From NCBI GenBank assembly GCA_035697545.1, contig DASSCT010000128.1, positions 1-10,718 on the forward strand: DNA of 10,718 nt, in the 5' to 3' direction. Position 1 is the first letter of the stretch. Each line of letters begins with the position of its first letter. The DNA is from JACDAN01 sp035697545 (lineage in GTDB: Bacteria > Actinomycetota > Thermoleophilia > Gaiellales > Gaiellaceae). A program made the translations under genes and the position numbers. The notes under the pieces were generated by a model that was not told the origin of the DNA, searched no databases, and saw only the letters and a list, made by a program, of their open reading frames with translations. Positions 6,130 through 10,718 of this stretch are shown here, piece by piece.

Positions 6130-6545
6130 CCCGGGGTGGCTTCGGCCGGCTCCTCGACCCGCTGGGGCCGCACGACCGGCGCCGGCGGCACGTAGTCGAC
6201 GAGCTCGAGGTAGGCCATGTCAGCACCGTCGCCAGGGCGGGGGCCGATCTTGACGATCCGCAGGTAGCCGCCGTTCCGCTCGGCGAACCTCGGCGCGACG
6301 TCCGCGAAGAGCCTGTGGACGACCTCCTGCGAGCGCAGGTAGGCAAGCGCCTGTCGCCGCGCGGCGAGGTCGCCCCGGCGGCCGAGGGTGATCATCTTCT
6401 CGGCGATTGGCCGGACCGCCTTGGCCTTCGCCTCGGTGGTCTTGATCCGGCCGTGCTCGATCAGCGACCCGGCGAGGTTGGCGTAGAGCGCCTTCCTGTG
6501 AGCCGAGTCGCGGCCGAGCTTCTTCCCCGAGCGGTGGTGGCGCAC
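6126..6545 (-). CDS. rplQ: 50S ribosomal protein L17
   Basis: This large-subunit protein sits near the exit tunnel. The product has 139 residues, and its N-terminus RHHRSGKKLGRDSAHRKALYAN is followed by LIEHGRIKTTEAKAKAVRPIAEKMITLGR, the classic L17 pattern. The core ends near residue 117 (MAYLELVDY). A proline- and glutamate-rich tail of about 20 residues follows and varies in length between species. The start is GTG at 6543-6545, seven bases after the rpoA stop. A GAGAGGA run across the rpoA end can serve as its ribosome binding site. It is the last gene of the ribosomal cluster here. Its TAG (6126-6128) overlaps the TAA of the convergent gene, so no terminator fits between them. Confidence 0.98.
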   Translation of the reverse strand: MRHHRSGKKLGRDSAHRKALYANLAGSLIEHGRIKTTEAKAKAVRPIAEKMITLGRRGDLAARRQALAYLRSQEVVHRLFADVAPRFAERNGGYLRIVKIGPRPGDGADMAYLELVDYVPPAPVVRPQRVEEPAEATPG

Positions 6546-6552
6546 TTGCCCG

Positions 6553-7503
6553 TTATTCCTCTCCGCGGAGATTCAGGCCGTGGGTCGCCAGGGTCTCCTT
6601 TACTTCTTCGATCGACTTCTTGCCGAAGTTCGGGATCGCTGCGAGCTCGCCCTCGGTCTTCGTCACGAGGTCGCCGATCGTCTCGATGCCCACGCGCTTC
6701 AGGCAGTTGTACGAGCGGACGCCGAGCTCCAGTTCCTCGATCGGGAAGTTCTCCATCCCATGCGCGAGCGGGGCCTCGGCGGCCGCCTCATGGGCCGCCG
6801 CGGCCTCGCCGAAGCCCTCGATCTTCTCGATATCCGTGAAGATCGCGAGCTGCCGGATGAGGATGTCCGCCGCCTCGCCGATCGCCTCACGCGGGTCTAC
6901 GGAGCCGTCGGTCGTGACGTCGAGCGTCAGCTTGTCGTAGTCCGTGCGCTGGCCGACGCGGGCTGCCTCGACGTCGTAGGAGACGCGACGGACCGGCGAG
7001 AACAACGAGTCGATCGGGATGACGCCGATCGTGTGCTCAGGGCCACGGTTGAGCTCCGCGGGCACGTAGCCGCGCCCACGCCCGATCGTCATGGTCATCT
7101 CGAGCTTGCCCTTCTCCGACAGGTTGGCGATCACGAGATCCGGGTTGAGGATCTCGAGCTCCGCCGGCGCCTCGATGTCGGCGCCGGTGACGGGGCCGGG
7201 GCCCCGCTTCATCAGGCGCACCTCGATCTCGGGCGACTCACCGTGGAGCCGCGCGACGAGGTTCTTGAGCGACGAGATGATGTCCACGACGTCCTCACGG
7301 ACGCCGTCCAGCGTCGTGAACTCGTGCGCGACACCCTCGATCTTGACCGAGGTGACGGCGGCGCCCTCGAGCGAGGAGAGCAGCACGCGCCGCAGCGAGT
7401 TGCCGAAGGTGTGGCCGAAGCCGCGGTCGAGCGGCTCGATCACGAAGACCCCCCGGCGCTCGTCCACTTCCTCGTGGACGATCCGCGGGATCTGGAAATC
7501 CAT
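6553..7503 (-). CDS. rpoA: DNA-directed RNA polymerase subunit alpha
   Basis: The alpha subunit dimerises to start RNA polymerase assembly, and its C-terminal domain contacts UP elements and activators. From ATG 7501-7503 it is 316 residues. The N-terminal domain has the assembly motif RGFGHTFGNSLRRVLLSSLEG (about 27-47). A short alanine- and glutamate-rich linker (about 230-245) leads to the C-terminal domain (about 253-313). That domain keeps R263, N266 and C267, which correspond to E. coli R265, N268 and C269, and NFGKKS at 292-297. The ATG matches the length of the mycobacterial N-terminus and has AGGA at 7512-7515. A TTG at 7522-7524, preceded by GGAAGGGAG (7529-7537), would add seven residues and is a real alternative. 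The gene sits between rpsD and rplQ, as is usual. Confidence 0.97.
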   Translation of the reverse strand: MDFQIPRIVHEEVDERRGVFVIEPLDRGFGHTFGNSLRRVLLSSLEGAAVTSVKIEGVAHEFTTLDGVREDVVDIISSLKNLVARLHGESPEIEVRLMKRGPGPVTGADIEAPAELEILNPDLVIANLSEKGKLEMTMTIGRGRGYVPAELNRGPEHTIGVIPIDSLFSPVRRVSYDVEAARVGQRTDYDKLTLDVTTDGSVDPREAIGEAADILIRQLAIFTDIEKIEGFGEAAAAHEAAAEAPLAHGMENFPIEELELGVRSYNCLKRVGIETIGDLVTKTEGELAAIPNFGKKSIEEVKETLATHGLNLRGEE

Positions 7504-7545
7504 CAAGCTGGTCCTGGTTGCCAAAACGCTCCCTTCCGTACGTTC

Positions 7546-8166
7546 TTACTTCGAGTAAAGCTCGACGATCAACTGCTCCTGGACCGGCGTGTCTATCTCC
7601 TCACGCTCTGGCCACTTGAGCACTTTCCCCGTAAGGCTCTCGTGGTCGGCCTGCAGCCACGGGGCAACCGAGGCCGTGAGATCGGTGGCGTCGCGAATCA
7701 CCTGCTCAGCCGGGCTTCCCGGCGCCATGGTGACGATGTCGTCCGGCTTCACCTGGTAGCTCGGGATGTTCACGCGGCGCCCGTTGACGTGGAAGTGCCC
7801 ATGGCGCACGAGCTGCCGAGCCTGCGCACGCGAGGCGGCGAAGCCGAGCCGGTAGACGACGTTGTCCAGCCGCGTCTCGAGCAGGCGCAGCAGGTTCTCG
7901 CCCGTGATGCCGGAGCCGCGCGCTGCCTTCGTGTAGTAGGTGCGGAACTGCTTCTCTAGCAGCCCGTAGTACCGACGCGCCTTCTGCTTCTCGCGCAGCT
8001 GCAGCAGGTACTCAGACTGCTTGATCCGCCCGCGGCCGTGCTCGCCCGGCGGATAGCTGCGGCGCTCGACCGAGCACTTCTCGGTCAGGCAGCGCTCGCC
8101 CTTCAGGAAGAGCTTCATGCCTTCACGGCGGCAGAACCGGCACTTGGGGCCGAGAGACCTGGCCAC
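7546..8166 (-). CDS. rpsD: 30S ribosomal protein S4
   Basis: S4 is a primary 16S rRNA-binding protein that nucleates small-subunit assembly. In several bacteria it also represses its own operon. The 206-residue product starts MARSLGPKCRFCRREG. Its four cysteines (C9, C12, C26, C31) form the zinc-binding (C+) type of N-terminus. The S4 RNA-binding domain (about 97-160) contains RLDNVVYRLGFAASRAQARQLV and HFHVNGRRVNIPSY. The start is the GTG at 8164-8166, decided by a GGAGG at 8175-8179, eight bases upstream, and by the conserved N-terminus. The frame is open farther upstream, but that part lies inside rpsK. The stop of rpsK and this GTG share one base (TAGTG), which suggests translational coupling. 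Confidence 0.98.
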   Translation of the reverse strand: MARSLGPKCRFCRREGMKLFLKGERCLTEKCSVERRSYPPGEHGRGRIKQSEYLLQLREKQKARRYYGLLEKQFRTYYTKAARGSGITGENLLRLLETRLDNVVYRLGFAASRAQARQLVRHGHFHVNGRRVNIPSYQVKPDDIVTMAPGSPAEQVIRDATDLTASVAPWLQADHESLTGKVLKWPEREEIDTPVQEQLIVELYSK

Positions 8167-8570
8167 TAGACGCGCCTCCGCTTCTTCTGCCGTACGCCGT
8201 TGTGCGCCTGCGGCGTGACGTCCTTGACGCCGAGGATCTCCAGGCCGGCGGCCTGGAGCGAGCGGATCGCCGTCTCGCGGCCCGAGCCGGGCCCCTTGAC
8301 GAAGACCTCGACCTTCTGGAGGCCGTGCTCCATGCCCTTGCGGGCGCAGGCGTCTGCCGTGACCTGCGCTGCGAACGGCGTCGACTTCCGCGAGCCCTTG
8401 AAGCCGGCCGAGCCGGCAGACTCCCACACGATCACGGCTCCGTCCTTGTCCGTGAGCGTGACGATCGTGTTGTTGAACGACGTCTTGATGTGCGCCTGAC
8501 CGACGGCGATGTTCTTCTTGACCCGGCGGCGCGTCCGGCCCCGGGTCGCTTGACGGCGAGGGGGAGCCAT
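8166..8570 (-). CDS. rpsK: 30S ribosomal protein S11
   Basis: S11 lies on the platform of the small subunit and helps form the mRNA channel. The product has 134 residues. Diagnostic segments are AHIKTSFNNTIVTLTD near residue 26, SAGSAGFKGSRKSTPFAAQ near 51, VFVKGPGSGRETAIRSL near 89, and the basic C-terminus VTPQAHNGVRQKKRRRV. The N-terminal 20 residues are arginine-rich, as usual for this rRNA binder. The ATG (8568-8570) shares its A with the rpsM stop (TAATG), so the two genes are probably translationally coupled. No separate Shine-Dalgarno is visible. The order rpsM-rpsK-rpsD-rpoA is the standard alpha operon. Confidence 0.98.
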   Translation of the reverse strand: MAPPRRQATRGRTRRRVKKNIAVGQAHIKTSFNNTIVTLTDKDGAVIVWESAGSAGFKGSRKSTPFAAQVTADACARKGMEHGLQKVEVFVKGPGSGRETAIRSLQAAGLEILGVKDVTPQAHNGVRQKKRRRV

Positions 8571-8953
8571 TAGGTTTTCGGCGCCGCCCTCTTGCCGCGC
8601 CCGACCGTCTTCTTCGGCCCCTTCCGGGTGCGCGCGTTCGTCTTCGTGCGCTGGCCGTTCACGGGGAGGCTGCGCCGGTGCCGCAGCCCGCGGTAGGCGC
8701 CGATCTCGGAAAGGCGCTTCACCGCCTGGGTGCGCTCGCGGCGTAGGTCACCCTCGACCTGCAGGTTCGCGTCGATGTACTCGCGAAGCTTCGTGATCTC
8801 GGGATCGGTGAGGTCGCGGATCTTCTCGTTCGCCGAGAGTCCGGTCCCCTCGCAGACCTTCAACGCCGTAGAGCGGCCGATGCCGAAGATGTACGTGAGC
8901 CCGATCTCGAGGCTCTTGTCACGCGGAAGGTTGACGCCGGCGATTCGTGCCAT
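8570..8953 (-). CDS. rpsM: 30S ribosomal protein S13
   Basis: S13 is located in the head of the small subunit and contacts both the large subunit and P-site tRNA. The product has 127 residues and starts MARIAGVNLPRDKSLEIGLTYIFGIG, the family hallmark, followed by the helix-two-turn-helix region. The C-terminal segment RGLRHRRSLPVNGQRTKTNARTRKG is the tRNA-contacting basic tail. The gene starts seven bases after the rpmJ stop. An AGGGA in the rpmJ 3' end, 11 bases upstream, is the nearest ribosome binding candidate. The length is slightly above the E. coli homologue because of the lysine- and arginine-rich end. Confidence 0.98.
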   Translation of the reverse strand: MARIAGVNLPRDKSLEIGLTYIFGIGRSTALKVCEGTGLSANEKIRDLTDPEITKLREYIDANLQVEGDLRRERTQAVKRLSEIGAYRGLRHRRSLPVNGQRTKTNARTRKGPKKTVGRGKRAAPKT

Positions 8954-8960
8954 TGGCTTG

Positions 8961-9074
8961 CTATCCCTGCCTTTGCTTGTGTCGCGGGTTCGTGCAAATG
9001 ACCATGGTGCGACCGTGCCGCTTGATCACGCGGCAGCGCTCACACATGGGCTTGACGGACGGACGAACTTTCAT
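8961..9074 (-). CDS. rpmJ: 50S ribosomal protein L36
   Basis: This is a 37-codon gene, easily missed because of its size. The product begins MKVRPSVKPMCERC and ends NPRHKQRQG. It carries the zinc ribbon of the C+ form: C11-x2-C14-x12-C27-x4-H32. L36 is a small protein of the large subunit that stabilises 23S rRNA near the peptidyl transferase region. ATG 9072-9074 is preceded by AGGAAGG, a strong Shine-Dalgarno three to six bases upstream. Its position just before rpsM is standard. What is unusual is that the initiation factor gene infA, normally directly upstream, is not there. Instead there is a 102-bp gap to map. Confidence 0.97.
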   Translation of the reverse strand: MKVRPSVKPMCERCRVIKRHGRTMVICTNPRHKQRQG

Positions 9075-9176
9075 TTGCCTTCCTGGTGCTCCTCACCGAA
9101 ATTGCGCCCATCTCAGGGCGCAGTTGCTGGTACAAGACGATTCCACAGCACAGCACGGCTCTGCGCCGCGGGCAGA
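9075..9176 (-). other. Structured leader or spacer between map and rpmJ
   Basis: This is the longest gap within the ribosomal cluster in this window, where most genes overlap or nearly touch. It is too short for infA (about 72 codons), and the frames across it do not encode an IF1-like protein. It holds a GC-rich part near the map stop, a hairpin at 9103-9122 and the rpmJ ribosome binding site. It may separate two transcription units or carry a control element. Both ideas are inference. Confidence 0.5.
9103..9122 (-). terminator. Hairpin in the map-rpmJ gap, possible terminator or attenuator
   Basis: TGCGCCC and GGGCGCA (9116-9122 and 9103-9109) pair perfectly over 7 bp around a 6-base loop. 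On the transcript the stem is followed by AATTTCGG, a short and weak U-run. It lies 28 bp before the rpmJ start. It could end map transcription partially, act as an attenuator, or be a target for a ribosomal protein. The stem is certain, but its role is not. Confidence 0.4.
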
Positions 9177-9181
9177 TTATG
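9176..9181 (-). promoter_or_regulatory. Weak -10-like box at the end of map
   Basis: CATAAT on the minus strand matches five of six bases of TATAAT and overlaps the map stop codon. If used, transcription would begin near 9169 and give rpmJ a leader of roughly 95 bases that includes the hairpin at 9103-9122. No -35 box is recognisable at 15-18 bases, so this may be chance. Confidence 0.22.
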
Positions 9182-9956
9182 GTAGCAAAGGCGCTTGAAC
9201 AGGCGCCGCCGTGAGAACCCGCGGCCCTTCCTCCGTCACGGCGACCGTGTGCTCGAAATGGGCCGAGAGGGAGCCGTCCGCCGTGGCGATCGTCCACTGA
9301 TCCGACCCCAGGACGATCTCGTGCCCCCCCGCCGTGATCATCGGCTCGATCGCAAGGGTCATTCCGGGCGCGAGCGTTGGCCCTCGCCCGGGCTCGCCGA
9401 AGTTAGGGATCTGCGGGTCCTCGTGCATGTCACGGCCGACGCCGTGGCCGACCAGGCTCCGCACGACGGAGAATCCCGCCTCCTCGGTCACACGCTGAAC
9501 CGCGTGCGAGACGTCGCTGAGGCGCCCGCCCGCCTGGCACTGCTCGATCCCGGCATGCAGCGCCGCCTCGCCGACCTCCAGCAGGTGCTCGGCCAGTGAA
9601 TCGGCCTCCCCGATCGGGAACGTGTAGGCAGAGTCCGCGACGAAGCCGTCGAGCGTGACGCCGACGTCGACCGAGAGCACGTCGCCCGAGGCGAGCGCGT
9701 AGTCGCCCGGGATCCCGTGCACGACGATCTCGTTGGGCGACGTGCAGATCGACGCAGGGTAGGGATAGGGGCCGCGATAGCCTTTGAAGGTCGGCACGCC
9801 GCCCCGCGACCGGATGAACTCGTCGGCGATGCGATCGAGCTCCCCCGTCGTTGTTCCGGGCTGAGCGTGCCTGCCGAGGAGCGCAAGCGTCTCCGCCACG
9901 ACCTCGCCTGCGCGCGCCATCGCCTCCAGCTCTTGAGCCGACTTGCGGACGATCAC
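9177..9956 (-). CDS. map: Methionine aminopeptidase, type I
   Basis: Map removes the initiator methionine from nascent proteins in the cytosol. The 259-residue product has the pita-bread fold motifs. The five metal ligands sit at D97, D108, H171, E204 and E235, the same numbers as in the E. coli enzyme. H80 lies in NEIVVHGIP, near the substrate-binding histidine of the family, and H178 is the other conserved histidine. The N-terminus lacks the SH3-linked zinc-finger extension of some actinobacterial isoforms, so this is the short, housekeeping type. The start is GTG 9954-9956. It overlaps the adk stop by four bases (GTGA), which indicates translational coupling. No independent Shine-Dalgarno is apparent. 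The C-terminus ends in a short tail after residue 245. Confidence 0.98.
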   Translation of the reverse strand: MIVRKSAQELEAMARAGEVVAETLALLGRHAQPGTTTGELDRIADEFIRSRGGVPTFKGYRGPYPYPASICTSPNEIVVHGIPGDYALASGDVLSVDVGVTLDGFVADSAYTFPIGEADSLAEHLLEVGEAALHAGIEQCQAGGRLSDVSHAVQRVTEEAGFSVVRSLVGHGVGRDMHEDPQIPNFGEPGRGPTLAPGMTLAIEPMITAGGHEIVLGSDQWTIATADGSLSAHFEHTVAVTEEGPRVLTAAPVQAPLLP

Positions 9957-10531
9957 GATCTTGCGGCTGCCTGTTCCAGCGCTTGTTGAATCTCCGAAAA
10001 CACCTCGTTTACCGACCGGCCGGCGTGGATGCCGACCAGATTGCCCTGGAGCCTGTAGTGCTCGACGAGCGGCTCCGTCTGCTCATGGTAGAGGCGGAGT
10101 CGCCGTTCGATCACGTCCGGCGCGTCGTCGGTTCGACCTTCGAGCGCGGCGCGCTTGAACAGCCGCTCCTTGGCGACGTCGTCGAACACCTGGAACTCGA
10201 AGACGACCGAGGGCCGGCGCCCGATCTCTTCCAGCATCTCGTCGAGCGCGTTCGCCTGTGCGGCGGTTCGGGGGAACCCATCGAGAATGAATCCGTCCTG
10301 CCCGTCCGGCTCGCTCAGCCGCTCGCGGATCAGCTCGATCATCAGGTCGTCGGGGACGAGCTGCCCGCTCTCGACAATCGGCTTCACGCGCTTTCCGAGC
10401 TCTGAGCCCTGCTCGATCGCGGCCCGGAGCATGTCGCCGGTCGCGATATGCGGAATGCCGTACTCGGCCTCGATCCGCTTCGCCTGCGTGCCCTTTCCCG
10501 AGCCCTGCGGGCCCAGCAAGATCATGTTCAC
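9953..10531 (-). CDS. adk: Adenylate kinase (short, LID-less form)
   Basis: Adk interconverts ATP plus AMP with two ADP and keeps the adenylate pool balanced. The product has 192 residues. The P-loop GPQGSGKGT is at 7-15, the AMP-binding TGDMLR at 31-36, and DGFPRT at 84-89. EGRTDD (131-136) directly precedes the last helices. The 30-40-residue LID insertion of the long bacterial form is absent, as in mycobacterial Adk. The second P-loop position has Q9 where P is more usual. GTG 10529-10531 places the P-loop at residue 7, as in E. coli and mycobacteria. An ATG six bases later is the alternative. secY ends one base upstream and no Shine-Dalgarno is visible, so coupling to secY is likely. Confidence 0.98.
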   Translation of the reverse strand: MNMILLGPQGSGKGTQAKRIEAEYGIPHIATGDMLRAAIEQGSELGKRVKPIVESGQLVPDDLMIELIRERLSEPDGQDGFILDGFPRTAAQANALDEMLEEIGRRPSVVFEFQVFDDVAKERLFKRAALEGRTDDAPDVIERRLRLYHEQTEPLVEHYRLQGNLVGIHAGRSVNEVFSEIQQALEQAAARS

Positions 10532-10532
10532 G

Positions 10533-10718
10533 CTATTTGAGGAAGCCCTCGTACGAGCGCATCATCATCTGCGACTCCATCTGGCGCATGGTGTCGAGCG
10601 CGACACCGACCGCGATCAGCACCGAGGTGCCGCCGAGAGCGCCGGCCAGCGCCTGGGACACGTTCGTGTACGCGATGACGAGACTCGGCAGCGTCGCGAT
10701 GAGCGCCAGGTAGATCGC
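10533..10718 (-). CDS. secY: Protein translocase subunit SecY, C-terminal part (partial)
   Basis: The 61 residues visible run off the window edge at 10718. They begin AIYLALIATLPSLV and contain GGTSVLIAVGVALDTMRQME followed by MMMRSYEGFLK, the typical end of SecY: the last transmembrane helix and the short cytoplasmic tail. SecY is the pore of the Sec protein export channel. Its TAG (10533-10535) is one base from the adk GTG. The order secY-adk-map is standard for the end of the spc operon. The first three quarters or more of the gene lies outside the window. Confidence 0.97.
   Translation of the reverse strand, partial: AIYLALIATLPSLVIAYTNVSQALAGALGGTSVLIAVGVALDTMRQMESQMMMRSYEGFLK

Noticed and set aside
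6580..7959. A 459-codon open frame on the plus strand, antisense to rpoA and rpsD
   Set aside because: Long antisense frames are expected opposite GC-rich genes. It shows no recognisable motif and the minus-strand genes are certain.
8167..8427. Extended rpsD reading frame upstream of its GTG
   Set aside because: It lies wholly within rpsK in another frame. The GGAGG at 8175-8179 and the conserved S4 N-terminus fix the start at 8166.
9040..9297. An 85-codon frame across the map-rpmJ gap that might have been infA
   Set aside because: Its translation is arginine- and cysteine-rich without any IF1-like sequence, and it overlaps both map and rpmJ.
10269..10280. GGGGGAACCCA, similar to half of the hairpin upstream of ligA
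   Set aside because: It is inside the adk coding sequence and encodes conserved adenylate kinase residues; the short match is chance.

Overview
This is a GC-rich, densely coded bacterial chromosome segment. Its third codon positions are almost all G or C, and it uses many GTG and TTG starts. Gene order (secY-adk-map-rpmJ-rpsM-rpsK-rpsD-rpoA-rplQ, then truA), a short LID-less adenylate kinase, zinc-type (C+) S4 and L36, and a likely leaderless promoter all fit Actinomycetota. A deep-branching class such as Thermoleophilia is possible, but that is inference from gene content, not a database result.

Layout. Positions 1-819 (+) hold the tail of an unidentified gene and a complete NarL/FixJ-family response regulator. 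Positions 833-1159 (-) encode an unrecognised 108-residue helical protein, divergent from a short S13-type D,D-carboxypeptidase (dacB-like, 1246-2460, +). NAD+-dependent DNA ligase (ligA, 2446-4464, -) converges on dacB with overlapping ends. A 295-bp spacer with two strong hairpins separates ligA from truA (4760-5479, -). A 209-residue two-domain protein of unknown function (5500-6129, +) sits exactly between truA and rplQ. The rest of the window, 6126-10718 on the minus strand, is the end of the ribosomal-protein super-operon: the C-terminus of secY, adk, map, rpmJ (only 37 codons), rpsM, rpsK, rpsD, rpoA and rplQ. Most of these genes overlap by 1-4 bases or are spaced by less than 45 bases.

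How the genes work together. The minus-strand cluster supplies protein export (SecY), nucleotide balance (Adk), N-terminal methionine removal (Map), small- and large-subunit ribosomal proteins, the RNA polymerase alpha subunit and tRNA pseudouridylation. LigA seals DNA nicks in replication and repair. The plus-strand genes serve signalling, cell-wall editing and unknown functions.

Most of the window is ordinary housekeeping DNA, and I see no mobile element, CRISPR array, tRNA, rRNA or defence island. The most notable points are: an opposite-strand gene wedged without spacer between rplQ and truA, which is the layout of a non-contiguous operon; the absence of infA from its usual place between map and rpmJ, where a structured 102-bp gap lies instead; a near-perfect long hairpin just upstream of ligA; and an S13 peptidase with an unusually short internal insertion.
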